This document shows, piece by piece, positions 34,956-44,342 of a stretch of 64,000 bases of DNA (positions within the stretch are counted from its first letter, which is position 1; each line of letters opens with the position of its first letter). The notes beneath the pieces are model-generated. The model made no database searches, was not told where the DNA came from, and was given only the letters and a program-made list of their open reading frames with translations. The position numbers and the translations under genes were made by a program. The stretch comes from Bacillus swezeyi (GTDB taxonomy: Bacteria; Bacillota; Bacilli; Bacillales; Bacillaceae): NCBI RefSeq assembly GCF_001969815.1, contig NZ_MRBK01000001.1:124001-188000 (forward strand). The letters run 5' to 3'.

Positions 34956-35912
34956 TTATTGTGCGCTGTTCTTCCAGTTTGTTAAATTATCAAAGACTTC
35001 TTTTGTGATGCGGGTGCCTCTGTTGTATGAAGAACCTCCGTATACTCCATTCGTATGAACCGCAAGAGAGCATGGGCCGCTGCAATTCGTCCGTGAACTG
35101 CTTTGTTCAAATACAGGTGAACCGCTTTGCCCTCCGTAAGTGTCCATCGCATATTGCAGTTTGTAAGTTTCTGATATGGCGATCGATCCTGAATGCTGCC
35201 ACTGAGTGCCCGATGGTTTGTCACCTGGATATCCGCTGATGGTCACGCTTGTCCCAACGAGGGATGAAGTGGTGTATGAATATCCAAAATAACCGACGGT
35301 GTTGCCGATTGGCTCACTGAGTTCGATGGCGCCGTAGTCATAATTGGTGTTTCCGCTTCTCCAGCCCGACGGAATGAAATAATGCGTCGATTTAACAGAT
35401 CCGTAAGGGGAGCTTGAACCATTTCGGCCAGGGGAGACGGTGGCTGTTCCCGCGTATGAACCGCTTGATGTGTCATAGATGCAGTGTCCCGCCGTTGCAA
35501 CGGTTTTCGGACCGATCAGCCAGCCGGTGCAAGAGCCGATACTGCTTGAGATATGAACGATTGCTCTGTAAGGATATGCGGTTGTATTGGTGACTCTTGC
35601 CCGATCATCTGATCCGATCACTGATTTAATGCTGTAGGGGGATTTGGCAGGCGCTGTTTTTACCGTTTTTTCACCTTGAACAGAACCGCTGCCTTTACCG
35701 GTGCCCCTAAATGCTTTTGCATATGCTCCGTTTTGGTCGCTCATAACATTTGGGTCATAGGTAACCGATGATTCAGAATGGTATGAAGGATCGTTTGAAA
35801 CCGGAGTATGAGGCGATGGTGCGGCTTGTGCGGAGTGAATGCCCATAGAATAGATAGAAATTCCAATAAGACCGGTGATAAAAGTACGTTTGACGCTTTT
35901 TTTCATAACCAA
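34956..35912 (-). CDS. mpr: Glutamyl endopeptidase (Blase, S1B family)
   Basis: The 318-aa secreted preproprotease has a signal peptide to about HSAQA (residue 30), a prosegment to about residue 95, and the mature enzyme starting SVIGSDDRARVTNTTAYPY. The catalytic triad is His in VATAGHCIYD, Asp in NYDYGAIELS and Ser in GGQSGSPVFE; the late HTNGVYGG segment forms the Glu-specific pocket. The start is TTG at 35912 with AGGAAG about 9 bases upstream. The mature part is very close to B. licheniformis GSE (blaSE) as I remember it, while the prosegment (KGSGSVQGEKTVKT) differs. Confidence 0.95.
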   Translation of the reverse strand: MVMKKSVKRTFITGLIGISIYSMGIHSAQAAPSPHTPVSNDPSYHSESSVTYDPNVMSDQNGAYAKAFRGTGKGSGSVQGEKTVKTAPAKSPYSIKSVIGSDDRARVTNTTAYPYRAIVHISSSIGSCTGWLIGPKTVATAGHCIYDTSSGSYAGTATVSPGRNGSSSPYGSVKSTHYFIPSGWRSGNTNYDYGAIELSEPIGNTVGYFGYSYTTSSLVGTSVTISGYPGDKPSGTQWQHSGSIAISETYKLQYAMDTYGGQSGSPVFEQSSSRTNCSGPCSLAVHTNGVYGGSSYNRGTRITKEVFDNLTNWKNSAQ

Positions 35913-36083
35913 ATCATATCACTTCCTTATTTTGTTTTATTTGCAAGTTAGATATTAACAAAATAATTCTGAATTTTCCATATAATTATAAAAGATCATC
36001 CTAAAGATAGATAATACGATTTTGTTTTTATATGAAGTATTCCGGGTAATCCAAGAGAAAGAAATGTAAGAGGAGGGCTTTCT

Positions 36084-36860
36084 GTGTACAAAGATTTAAA
36101 AGGGAAGACAGCCATCGTAACCGGTTCTTCCAAGGGAATCGGAAAGGCGATTGCCGAACGGTTTGGCAAGGAAAAAATGAATGTCATTGTCAATTATCAC
36201 AGCGATTCCGCAGGTGCGCGAGAAGCGGTTGACAATATTAAAGCAGCCGGAGGCGACGCTCATGCGGTGAAGGCGGATGTTTCTGAAGAAGCGGGAGTCA
36301 ACGCGCTTCTTCAAGCAGCAGCTGAACATTTTGGAGCCATTGATGTCATGGTGAATAATTCTGGCTTCAACGGCAAAGGCGCACTTCCTCATGAGCTGGG
36401 CATTGATGAATGGCAAAAAGTGATGGATGTCAATTTAACCGGTTCATTTCTCGGTGCCAGAGAAGCTGCAAAATATATGCTGGAGCGAGATGTCAAAGGA
36501 ACCATTCTCAATATATCAAGCGTTCATCAGCAAATTCCGAGGCCGAACAATGTTCATTATGCAGCATCAAAAGGAGGTATGAAGCTTTTAACCGAAACAC
36601 TCGCACTCGACTACGCAGAAAAAGGCATCCGCGTCAATGCGATCGCCCCGGGAACGATTGCAACAGAGAGCAATGAAGATTTGGAAGGGAGCCATCAAAC
36701 AGAACAGCTTAAAAAGATCCCGATGAACGCATTTGGCAGACCTGAACAAGTGGCTTCAGCAGCGGCTTGGCTCGTTTCGCAGGAAGCCGGCTATGTAACA
36801 GGCGCTACATTATTTGTTGACGGCGGGATGACGCTGTATCCTTCACAGCTGGAATCATAA
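36084..36860 (+). CDS. ycdF: Glucose 1-dehydrogenase-like SDR (YcdF)
   Basis: The 258-aa classical SDR has the cofactor motif TGSSKGIGKA (about 14-23), catalytic ISSVHQQ and YAASKGG, and the ending GGMTLYPSQLES. It is closest in style to B. subtilis YcdF and spore glucose dehydrogenase Gdh. The start is GTG with AGGAGGG upstream. The NADP/NAD choice and substrate are not certain; glucose oxidation to gluconolactone is the family activity. Confidence 0.88.
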   Translation: MYKDLKGKTAIVTGSSKGIGKAIAERFGKEKMNVIVNYHSDSAGAREAVDNIKAAGGDAHAVKADVSEEAGVNALLQAAAEHFGAIDVMVNNSGFNGKGALPHELGIDEWQKVMDVNLTGSFLGAREAAKYMLERDVKGTILNISSVHQQIPRPNNVHYAASKGGMKLLTETLALDYAEKGIRVNAIAPGTIATESNEDLEGSHQTEQLKKIPMNAFGRPEQVASAAAWLVSQEAGYVTGATLFVDGGMTLYPSQLES

Positions 36861-36958
36861 CTGAATGGTCTGCTCTTTCGCCAGCCGGTGCATTTTGAAT
36901 TTTCAGGCGGAAAATGAGAAAATAAACCAAAACAAACCGGCTGGATGGGAGAGTATAT

Positions 36959-37960
36959 ATGATGTTTAAAGAACTCAAGCAAACCGTCGGCAAGTTAAGT
37001 GAACAGGAAGCGAAAAGCGTTTTGCTTAACATTTTGCTGACGATTGACATGCATCAGAAATCCGAAAATTCAAAGAAAGAATTTTATCAGCAAATGGCTG
37101 ATATATGCGAAAACTTGAAGAAAACCCGGGATCGCCCGAAGCGCAGTCGGGCAGTTAAAGCTGTTCACATCACTTTTGGCCGTGCGGCTGCCGGAACTCT
37201 AAAAATGATGCTTAAACAGCTGGGAAAGGAACATGAAGAAAGCACTATCACCCTTCCTGAAATATTTTCAATCGGTCCGCTTCATCAATTGGATTCAAAA
37301 GAAGGCCGTATGATACGCCTTGAATGGCTGAAGGAGCGGCTCAACGATTTTTTTGATGAGCTTGAAGAAGATTATCACTGCTTTGAAGAAGAGATTGCCG
37401 CATTAAACAGCATTTCTGAGCATACCGGTGTCATCATTTGGGCAGGAGAGAATGCATATGAGCAGACAGGTTTGAGATTCGTGCACCAATTGCTGCATAA
37501 GAAGCCAAATGACATTTTTCACATCCATACTTCAAAGGCTTTTCCTTATATCATTCATTCAGGTGAATTGAGTGATGAAAAACTTAGATTGATTTATGAG
37601 AAAGGTCATCATAAGTCAAGCGTGACAGCTGAAGAGCGGCTGAGCTTGGCAGAGGAATGGAAGGCTTTGTCTCAGGAGGACAGCGTGCTGAGAATTTGGG
37701 AAGACCGCAGAATAAAAAGCGTGGAAGAGACCTTCTATGATTCATTCATCATTGAAAAGGCAAAACAGCTTCAGAGAAGCCGTTCAAAAAAAGACTTTAT
37801 TGTTTGCCCGAGGGTCATCGGAGAAGTTCTCGGCCATTTAGATGACCGTATCGGCGATGAATTTATCGAATATCGCATCCGAACGTTAATTTATAAAGGG
37901 GTTTTTGAGATCAAAGGCGTCCCAAAAGCGATGAGATACTACAGTGTAAGGCTGAGATAG
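36959..37960 (+). CDS. DUF1835/DUF3658 domain protein
   Basis: The 333-aa cytoplasmic protein has a DUF1835 domain (about 65-185, with AVHITFGRAAAGTLKMML and EIFSIGPLHQLD) followed by a DUF3658 domain (about 210-330). The short N-terminal helix (1-60) is rich in Lys and Glu. Proteins of this kind are common in Bacillus and have no settled function. Two ATGs (36959, 36962) are possible behind a GGGAG site. CCAGCCGG and CCGGCTGG flank the upstream region. Confidence 0.85.
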   Translation: MMFKELKQTVGKLSEQEAKSVLLNILLTIDMHQKSENSKKEFYQQMADICENLKKTRDRPKRSRAVKAVHITFGRAAAGTLKMMLKQLGKEHEESTITLPEIFSIGPLHQLDSKEGRMIRLEWLKERLNDFFDELEEDYHCFEEEIAALNSISEHTGVIIWAGENAYEQTGLRFVHQLLHKKPNDIFHIHTSKAFPYIIHSGELSDEKLRLIYEKGHHKSSVTAEERLSLAEEWKALSQEDSVLRIWEDRRIKSVEETFYDSFIIEKAKQLQRSRSKKDFIVCPRVIGEVLGHLDDRIGDEFIEYRIRTLIYKGVFEIKGVPKAMRYYSVRLR

Positions 37961-38062
37961 GTTTTGCTAATCAAATCCCATTTATCTCAATTTTTATGAA
38001 ACTATTAGACCGCCCTTTCGTACATAGTGTTAAAAGAAATGGAAAGAGAGGGAGAATTAGAT

Positions 38063-39454
38063 TTGGCCAGTGAACAGTTAAAACAAAAGGCGCGGCAAAT
38101 CGGTGCGATTCCAGAACAATATCAGCTCATCATCGAAGAGTATGGCGAAGATCGTGGAACAGAAGGAGGGGCTTTTTTTGTTTGGCAAAACGCTGACAAC
38201 GAAGAACACATTTCGGTTGAATTGGACCATGATGGACGATTAATCAGTCTTTCAAAAGAAAACGTCCCATTCGAAAAAGATGCCCTCCCGGAGGCCCGGT
38301 TGCTGGAGATGGCCCTTCAATTTGTCGAACACCATTATCCGCATGCGGCTGAAGAATTTGTTTTTCAAGAGAAAAAAGAAACAGAACAAGCTGTTCAATA
38401 TACGTACGCTCAGACCGCACTTGACCTTCCGCTTCCGCAAACCGGCTTCTATGTGAACATCGCCAAAAGCGGAGAGGTGATGAAGTTTCGCTATGACGGC
38501 GGAACGCATTCTTATTCCATTCCAAAACAGATTGCTGATAAACAGCAAGTGATCTCTCATTATCTTGACCAAATTGAATTTGAACTGGCGATAGAACACA
38601 TTCGTCAAGAACTGTATGAAGGAGGAGATGATCAGCCGCATCTCATCTATGAAACAGAGTTGCCGTTTATCAGCTATCCTGCCTCTTCCTCTGCCGAATG
38701 TGAAAAAAAACAAGTTGTCGATGATGATGAGGCAGAAATGCTGCCGCTTCCTTTATTGTCTGGAGCTGAGCGTGAAGCAGATATCGATGAAATGATCGGG
38801 TTCAGTCCGTCTTTTCGGAAAATTCGCGAAGCAGACTTGGGAGATTCGATTGGAACCGTCTGGCGCGAAGGAAGCGATCCAGAGCCAGGCGACCGGAGTA
38901 TAGCGGGGTATTTTGAAAAGCATAATCAAAACACGCTGAAAATCACGAAAGATAAGAAGACTGGGAAGCTAAAGGGGGTGGCATCTTTTATTCAAAACGA
39001 AGGACCTCCCGTTTGGACCGAACAAGCATGCCTTAAACGGGCATTGCAGTTTCTCTATCAGCTTTACCCAGAGGCTGAAAAACTTTTCCGAATGCATCCT
39101 TCGGAAAATGAAGAGAATGAGCGCACAGCCCATTTTCAGTTTGACCTCCAATATGAAGGCGTGCCGTTAAGATTGGGATTTGCCAATATCAGCATCGACC
39201 GGACAAACGGCCGGGTCGCCGGATATCTCGGTCCTGATATTGAGCCGGAAACGCTGAAAAGGCTGAATCCGGCGCCCGCTATTTCGGCTGAAGAAGCAAA
39301 AGCCGTTTTTGCTTCAGCCTTTGATGTTTCGCTGCAATGGGAGAGGGATTACAAACGGGAAATAAATGATCTTTACAAGCTCGTCTATCGCCCTGTATAC
39401 CCGGTATTTATCGATGCCCATGACGGAAAAGTTTTTATGATGAAAACGATCTGA
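38063..39454 (+). CDS. YcdB/YcdC-family protein with PepSY-like repeats
   Basis: The 463-aa protein is built of repeated PepSY-like units of about 80 residues, for example around FVEHHYPHAAEEFVF and FLYQLYPEAEKLFRM, each followed by a beta-hairpin with a G-x-V/L-x-x-F pattern. It resembles B. subtilis YcdB and YcdC, whose function is unknown. The open frame begins at GTG 38027, but TTG at 38063 (MASEQLKQKARQ) has GAGAGGGAG 9 bases upstream and is the better start. No signal peptide is seen from that start. Confidence 0.8.
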   Translation: MASEQLKQKARQIGAIPEQYQLIIEEYGEDRGTEGGAFFVWQNADNEEHISVELDHDGRLISLSKENVPFEKDALPEARLLEMALQFVEHHYPHAAEEFVFQEKKETEQAVQYTYAQTALDLPLPQTGFYVNIAKSGEVMKFRYDGGTHSYSIPKQIADKQQVISHYLDQIEFELAIEHIRQELYEGGDDQPHLIYETELPFISYPASSSAECEKKQVVDDDEAEMLPLPLLSGAEREADIDEMIGFSPSFRKIREADLGDSIGTVWREGSDPEPGDRSIAGYFEKHNQNTLKITKDKKTGKLKGVASFIQNEGPPVWTEQACLKRALQFLYQLYPEAEKLFRMHPSENEENERTAHFQFDLQYEGVPLRLGFANISIDRTNGRVAGYLGPDIEPETLKRLNPAPAISAEEAKAVFASAFDVSLQWERDYKREINDLYKLVYRPVYPVFIDAHDGKVFMMKTI

Positions 39455-39490
39455 GAAACGATGATGACAGCGTGCGGCCGGGATACCGTT

Positions 39491-40336
39491 TCAGTCTTCA
39501 GCACCTGTGGCGATCGGATGATCGGGATAGCTGATCCAATCGCTCCAGCTCCCGGCATACAGCTTCACATTTTGAAATCCGGCTTCCTTTAAACCAAGCA
39601 CATTAGGGCAGGCTGATACACCTGACCCGCAATAGACGACGATTTCGCTGCTTCTGTCTAATGAGGCGTAGTGCTGTTTCAGCTGTTCTTTGCTTTTCCA
39701 TTTACCCTCTTCTGTCAAGTTGCCTTTCCAAAAGTAGTTTTTGGCGCCAGGAATATGGCCCCCCTGTTGATCAAGTGGTTCGGTTTCTCCAGTGTATCTG
39801 GCCGGTGCACGCGCATCAATCAAGATGGTATCTTCTCGGTTGAGCCGGTCTTGTACCTGTTTGGCATTCAACAGTTCCACTTCTTTAAGCGTCAGCTCAA
39901 AATCACGCGCAACAGGATGCGGGATTTCAGTCGTGACGTCATACCCGGCCTTTACCCAATTAGAGAATCCGCCATCCATAACATAGACACTGTCATGGCC
40001 GAGGTAGCGGAGCTGCCACCAAAAGCGCGCCGCAAACATGCCGCCGCTGTCATCATAGACCACTACGGCAGTATGGCGGTCTATTCCGATTTCGCCAAGT
40101 TTCTTTGCCAGTTTTTCCGGAGAAGGAAGAGGGTGCCTGCCGCCGTGTTTTTCTAATTCCCCTGATAGATCCTCTTTCAAATCAACATATACGGCTCCAG
40201 GCAGATGTCCTTTCATATACGCTTTCCGGGCTTCTTCAGGTCTCGTCAATTGGAATCTTACATCAGCAATGACCGTTTGCTCAGGTTTTTCCTTCAATCG
40301 TTTGTATACCCATTCCGGGCTTTTGACTGTTGACAA
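39491..40336 (-). CDS. Thiosulfate/3-mercaptopyruvate sulfurtransferase
   Basis: The 281-aa protein has two rhodanese domains (about 5-135 inactive, about 150-275 active). The catalytic cysteine lies in VVYCGSGVSACPNVLGL, with the CGSGVSA loop typical of mercaptopyruvate or thiosulfate sulfurtransferases. The frame extends to 40369, but GGAGGGG six bases before TTG at 40336 (MSTVKSPEW) fixes the start. It transfers sulfane sulfur to cyanide or thiols; the cellular partner is unknown. Confidence 0.9.
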   Translation of the reverse strand: MSTVKSPEWVYKRLKEKPEQTVIADVRFQLTRPEEARKAYMKGHLPGAVYVDLKEDLSGELEKHGGRHPLPSPEKLAKKLGEIGIDRHTAVVVYDDSGGMFAARFWWQLRYLGHDSVYVMDGGFSNWVKAGYDVTTEIPHPVARDFELTLKEVELLNAKQVQDRLNREDTILIDARAPARYTGETEPLDQQGGHIPGAKNYFWKGNLTEEGKWKSKEQLKQHYASLDRSSEIVVYCGSGVSACPNVLGLKEAGFQNVKLYAGSWSDWISYPDHPIATGAED

Positions 40337-40499
40337 TTTGCACCCCTCCGCTTCGACTTTTTTGTGCAATTCTGATAATAGAAGAATAGCTTTATTCCAG
40401 TCAGGATGTCAAAGAAAGCTGTGAGGCAATTTTTCTTGGTCATCACCCAAATGAAAAAGAATATGATAAAGGTGACGACACAATGGGGGTGGAATAAAA

Positions 40500-40928
40500 A
40501 TGGCAGTGGTTAAGGCTACAGCTAAGGACATCGACCTTTTGGCAAGGCTTTTGAGAGCGGAAGCTGAAGGTGAAGGGGTGCAAGGAATGCTTATGGTCGG
40601 AAATGTCGGCATCAACCGGATCAGAGCAAATTGTTCCGACTTTGTAGGGTTGCGCACCATTCCGCAGATGATTCATCAGCCGCATGCCTTTGAGGCTGTG
40701 ACACACGGGTATTTCTATCAAAGGGCGCGGGACAAGGAAAAGCGTTTGGCGCGGAGGACGATCAACGGGGAGCGGCTCTGGCCGGCGAAGTACAGTTTGT
40801 GGTATTTCAGACCGGCGGGGGCGTGTCCCGGACAGTGGTATAATCAGCCGCATGTCGGGCGCTACAAAGCACACTGTTTTTATGAACCGACAGCTGAAGA
40901 GTGTGAAAATGTTTATAATACGTTTTAA
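40500..40928 (+). CDS. cwlJ: Spore cortex-lytic enzyme CwlJ
   Basis: The 142-aa SleB/CwlJ-family hydrolase (PF07486) has the typical RAEAEGEGVQGMLMVGNVG segment with the catalytic Glu and the C-terminal PTAEECENVYNTF. It matches B. subtilis CwlJ in length and almost throughout in sequence as I remember it. CwlJ sits in the spore coat and starts cortex breakdown in germination after Ca-dipicolinate release. Its localisation partner GerQ is not encoded here. GGGGGTGG precedes the ATG; a mother-cell sigma-E promoter is expected but not clearly visible. Confidence 0.95.
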   Translation: MAVVKATAKDIDLLARLLRAEAEGEGVQGMLMVGNVGINRIRANCSDFVGLRTIPQMIHQPHAFEAVTHGYFYQRARDKEKRLARRTINGERLWPAKYSLWYFRPAGACPGQWYNQPHVGRYKAHCFYEPTAEECENVYNTF

Positions 40929-40934
40929 CACGGC

Positions 40935-40978
40935 AATCCCTTTTCAGATGGATCAGCACCTTCTGAAAAGGGTTTTTT
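40935..40978 (+). terminator. Terminator of cwlJ
   Basis: A CCCTTTTCAGA / TCTGAAAAGGG stem is followed by TTTTTTG and then TTTTT. Confidence 0.88.
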
Positions 40979-41001
40979 GTTTTTAAAAACCTCGCTCTGA
41001 C

Positions 41002-41997
41002 CTATAGAAAAAGCTCTGCCAACCTTTCAAACGACTGCTTTTTGTCTTCAAACCGGTATACATTCGTCAAAACCATGATTTCTTCTGTTTGATAGCGTCC
41101 TGAGAGCTTAAGCAGTTTTCTTTTGACTGTTTGAGGAGAGCCGATGACCATTCGTGCGCGGTTTTTGAGTATTCTCATTTTATCTGAGGCAGTGTATGAT
41201 GCAGACTTTGCTTCTTCAATGCTCGGAACGAGGCTGGACAGCCCTTTTTCGACCCGAAGCAGCCACAGATCCTGGCTTAAGCTGAGCTCCTCGGCCTTTT
41301 CATCGGTTGCTGCACAAACGACAAAGACAGCGGCTAATGAATGGGGCCGGGGAAAGAAAGAGGAAGGCTGAAAGCTTTCATGATAGGTTTTAAAGGCGTT
41401 TTCCCCTCTTTCGGGATTGATGAAATGGCCGAATACATATCCGGCTCCCATATCGGCAGCCAGTTTTGCGCTGTTTTCTCCGAGCCCCAAGAGCCAAGGC
41501 TCCGGCGGGGCTGTCGTGAGGGGTGCGGCTTTTATTCCGGCATAGTCGTGTCCGGAAGGAATGGCGTCTGTCAGATAGTAAATCAGATCTTGAAGCTGTC
41601 TCGGAAAATCCTCCAGGCTTTTATTGATTCCATCCGTCAGCGCGAGACGTGTTTTAGCGCCACCGCCTGGGGAGCGGCCGAGACCCAGGTCGATTCGTCC
41701 GGGATAAAGCGCTTCAAGCTGACGGAAGTTTTCAGCTACTTTAAAAGGGCTGTACTGTGGAAGCAGCACACCGCCGGAACCGACACGGATGTTGGCGGTT
41801 TTTGCCGCGATATGGGCGATCATGATTTCGGGAGCAGTGCTTGCGAGGCCGCGTGTATTGTGATGCTCGGCAAACCAGTATCGTTTGTAGCCCCATTTAT
41901 CCGCAAATTCCGCCAGCTTTGTCGAATGCTTCAGCGCCGTGTACGCATCTGAGCCTTTTGATACAGGTACTTGGTCGAGAATGCTGAGTTGTATCAT
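41002..41997 (-). CDS. yceB: Luciferase-like flavin monooxygenase (YceB)
   Basis: The 331-aa LLM-class oxidoreductase with TIM-barrel fold begins MIQLSILDQVPVSKGSDAY and has the YWFAEHHNTRGLAS and GSGGVLLPQYSPFKVAE signatures of single-component FMN-dependent enzymes. It matches B. subtilis YceB, which lies next to the yce stress operon there. AAAGGAGG nine bases before the ATG at 41997 sets the start over the longer frame from 42027. The substrate is unknown. Confidence 0.9.
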   Translation of the reverse strand: MIQLSILDQVPVSKGSDAYTALKHSTKLAEFADKWGYKRYWFAEHHNTRGLASTAPEIMIAHIAAKTANIRVGSGGVLLPQYSPFKVAENFRQLEALYPGRIDLGLGRSPGGGAKTRLALTDGINKSLEDFPRQLQDLIYYLTDAIPSGHDYAGIKAAPLTTAPPEPWLLGLGENSAKLAADMGAGYVFGHFINPERGENAFKTYHESFQPSSFFPRPHSLAAVFVVCAATDEKAEELSLSQDLWLLRVEKGLSSLVPSIEEAKSASYTASDKMRILKNRARMVIGSPQTVKRKLLKLSGRYQTEEIMVLTNVYRFEDKKQSFERLAELFL

Positions 41998-42142
41998 CGT
42001 CTCCGGCCTCCTTTTTGGCTTCCTCATAAGTGTAAAACAAGCATATGAAAAAAGGCCGGCAGGGTCAAATCAATAGAATCAGCCTGATGATAAACAGAAT
42101 CAGTCAAAACATGACAGGGTTGAAACAAAAACGAAATATAAA

Positions 42143-42186
42143 TGTAATATAACTTGGCACCTATTGTCGAAAATAGATGTTATAAT
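42143..42186 (+). promoter_or_regulatory. Promoter of cwlO-like gene with partial WalR-type box
   Basis: An extended -10 (TGTTATAAT, 42178-42186) precedes a 5' leader of about 125 bases. Upstream lies TGTAAT (42143-42148), one half of the WalR consensus TGTWAH-N5-TGTWAH; the second half (TTGGCA) is poor. WalR controls cwlO in B. subtilis, so a degenerate site here is plausible. The remaining sequence from 42000 to 42317 holds no gene. Confidence 0.4.
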
Positions 42187-42317
42187 AACGTTTGTACATA
42201 AGTTTCGGATATATTTACCATAGGTCATAAGTCTTAAAGAATCATTTTTTCACACATTCATATTTTGCGAATTTACATATTGAAAGACAAAGAATACATA
42301 AGGAAAGAGGAGTAAAA

Positions 42318-43652
42318 GTGAAGAAAAAAGTTTATGCTTTTGGTTTGGCGTCGGTTATCGGGACAGCTGGTCTATTTACCCCTTTTATGAACAACACGGC
42401 ATCAGCGGAAACATCCCAGCAGAAGCAAGAAATCCAGAAAAAACGTTCGGAAGTTAACTCTAGCATTGAAAGCAAAAGAAACGAAGTTGCAAAGCTTCAA
42501 GATGAGCAGAAAAAGCTGGAAGATAAAATCAAAGAGCTTGATCAAAAAGCGCTTGAAACAAGCAATAAAATTGAAACAAAGCAAGAAGAAAATAAAAAAA
42601 TGAAAGAAGAAGTGGAATCTCTGAAAAAAGAAATCAAAGATACTGAAAAGCGGATTGAAGAGCGTTCAAAAGTGATTAAAAAACGCGTGCGCAGCCTGCA
42701 GGAAAACGGCGGATCGCAAAACTACATCAATGTTCTTCTAGGCGCGCAAAGCTTTGGAGATTTCATTACCCGCGCAACTGCTGTTTCAACGATTGTCGAT
42801 GCGGATAAAGACCTGCTGGACGAGCAGGAAAAAGATAAAAACAAGCTTGAAAAAGCAATGACTGATTTAAATACGAAGCTGGATGAAATCCAGAAAACAT
42901 TGGCTGATCTGAAAACTCTTAAAAAAGATCTGGATAAGCAGCTGAAAGACCAGGCAAGTCTTTCTGAACAGCTGAAGTCCAAGCAGGCGAAAGCTGAATC
43001 AGAGTTAAGCGACCTGAAAAAAGAATCCGGCTCGCTTACAAAAGAAGAGGCCGCACTTGAACAAAAAATTAAAGAAGAAAAAGCTGCAGCAGCCGCTGTA
43101 GAAAAAGCAAAACATGAATCAGCTACAGCGAAAAAGTCTGATTCAGGTTCAATCAGCAAATCCAGCGGTTCTTCTGACAAGGGTTCATCAAGCAGCAGCA
43201 AAAGCAGCAGTCCGTCAAGAAACTATTCTTCCGGCTCGGTTGTAAGCAGCAATGGAAGTGCGATTGAAGGGGCGATCAGCACAGGTTCAAGCATCGTCGG
43301 CAGATCTCCGTACAAATGGGGAGGCGGACGCTCTCAAGCTGATATTAACAACCGTCGTTTTGACTGTTCATCTTTTGTACGCTGGGCTTATGCGTCAGCT
43401 GGCGTAGAGCTGGGATTCGGCGCCACAACAAGCACACTTGTCGGCAAAGGCCGCGCTGTCAGCGCATCTGAGATGAAACGCGGAGACTTGGTCTTCTTTG
43501 ACACATATAAAACAAACGGCCACGTGGGAATTTATCTAGGCAACGGAACTTTCTTAAACGATAATAGCTCACGCGGAGTATCGGTCGATTCCATGAGCAA
43601 CTCTTATTGGAAATCACATTTCAACGGAGTTGTAAGACGAGTCGTTGAGTAA
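42318..43652 (+). CDS. CwlO-like D,L-endopeptidase with coiled coil and NlpC/P60
   Basis: The 444-aa secreted cell-wall hydrolase has a signal peptide (about 1-30), two long coiled-coil stretches (about 32-125 and 165-265), a Ser-rich linker (about 275-310) and a C-terminal NlpC/P60 domain. The catalytic Cys is in [14 protein letters not shown] and His in [11 protein letters not shown]. This is the layout of CwlO (YvcE) of B. subtilis, which cuts D-gamma-Glu-DAP links and is activated by FtsEX. The locus differs from B. subtilis yvcE, so it may be a paralogue. GTG is the start, with GAGGAG upstream. Confidence 0.9.
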   Translation: MKKKVYAFGLASVIGTAGLFTPFMNNTASAETSQQKQEIQKKRSEVNSSIESKRNEVAKLQDEQKKLEDKIKELDQKALETSNKIETKQEENKKMKEEVESLKKEIKDTEKRIEERSKVIKKRVRSLQENGGSQNYINVLLGAQSFGDFITRATAVSTIVDADKDLLDEQEKDKNKLEKAMTDLNTKLDEIQKTLADLKTLKKDLDKQLKDQASLSEQLKSKQAKAESELSDLKKESGSLTKEEAALEQKIKEEKAAAAAVEKAKHESATAKKSDSGSISKSSGSSDKGSSSSSKSSSPSRNYSSGSVVSSNGSAIEGAISTGSSIVGRSPYKWGGGRSQADINNRRFDCSSFVRWAYASAGVELGFGATTSTLVGKGRAVSASEMKRGDLVFFDTYKTNGHVGIYLGNGTFLNDNSSRGVSVDSMSNSYWKSHFNGVVRRVVE

Positions 43653-43669
43653 CACGCAGAAGAAGAAAA

Positions 43670-43705
43670 ACCGCCATTCCGAAAGGAATTGGCGGTTTTT
43701 TTCGC
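43670..43705 (+). terminator. Terminator of cwlO-like gene
   Basis: An AACCGCCATTCC / GGAATTGGCGGTT stem with a GAAA loop is followed by seven T. Confidence 0.9.
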
Positions 43706-43861
43706 AAGTACTGAATTTTTGTAAACCCAAACGATGATTGTAAACATTTATCTTACCTCGACTATTTCTCCATGCCTGTTGTTGGTCTCGCTCAAAAATC
43801 TAATGGGGTTTTGAATCATTCCCTAAGTTGCTAATAAAGCTGGAGCTTCCAAATGGGCTGA

Positions 43862-44086
43862 GTGCATTTTTGGGTTAATCATTTAAAAATAAGCCAGAAG
43901 AAAAGACTGTCTCATTCATTACTTGACTTTTGTTTTACTGTTGAAGAAAAATCTCCGTTGGGGGAAATAGTACACAAGGCGAAACTTTATGATAGTAACA
44001 ATAAATTTTGGCCGCAGAGAAAACCACCCAAGATAAAGGGCGGTGAGACAAATTTATTTAAAATCGTTAAGTCTAAAGATTTTTGA
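43862..44086 (+). pseudogene. Unidentified fragment, possibly a toxin C-terminus
   Basis: The 74-codon frame has no ribosome site and its first part is low-quality sequence. The later part (VEEKSPLGEIVHKAKLYDSN, then RKPPKIKGGETNLFKIV) looks like a genuine short C-terminal domain. With the lipoprotein and the second fragment downstream, it may be the end of a broken secreted-toxin gene. No family match is claimed. Confidence 0.3.
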
Positions 44087-44112
44087 AACTGAAAAGTCTC
44101 CAACCTTGTATT

Positions 44113-44325
44113 CTAAGAACAGCTATTGATAGCTATATCAAATGCATCTTCAGGAATATATGTTTTTCCGCCCTTATCTTTGAAAGGAATTTGATTCTCC
44201 CTTAAACATTTTTTGTTTTCCTCGGTAACAGTGTCTGCTCCCCACTGTACATCCTTACCTGTATAGTTTTTTTGACAAGCTGAAAGAAAACAAGCGATAG
44301 AAATAAGTATAATTATTTTCTTCAA
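44113..44325 (-). CDS. Small lipoprotein, possible immunity factor
   Basis: The 70-aa protein has a signal peptide and lipobox LSAC (Cys17), so it would be anchored outside the membrane. The mature part is only about 54 residues (KNYTGKDVQWGADTVTEENK) and contains two further cysteines that could form a disulfide. The start is TTG with GGAAGGTG 8 bases upstream. It lies between two broken toxin-like fragments, so an immunity role is possible but unproven. Confidence 0.6.
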   Translation of the reverse strand: MKKIIILISIACFLSACQKNYTGKDVQWGADTVTEENKKCLRENQIPFKDKGGKTYIPEDAFDIAINSCS

Positions 44326-44342
44326 TAAAAGGCACCTTCCCT

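Noticed and set aside
36881-36944. CCAGCCGG ... CCGGCTGG inverted repeat before the DUF1835 gene
   Set aside because: The 8-base arms are 48 bases apart with no T tract or promoter link; it may be chance.
38027-38062. N-terminal extension of the YcdB/C-like protein from GTG
   Set aside because: The segment lies in the likely promoter region and lacks a ribosome site; TTG 38063 has one.
41341-41952. 203-codon plus-strand frame opposite yceB
   Set aside because: It is fully antisense to a conserved monooxygenase and its translation has no recognisable domain.
42722-43201. 159-codon minus-strand frame opposite the cwlO-like gene
   Set aside because: Its Ser/Phe/Leu-rich composition is the mirror of Lys/Glu coiled-coil codons, a typical shadow frame.
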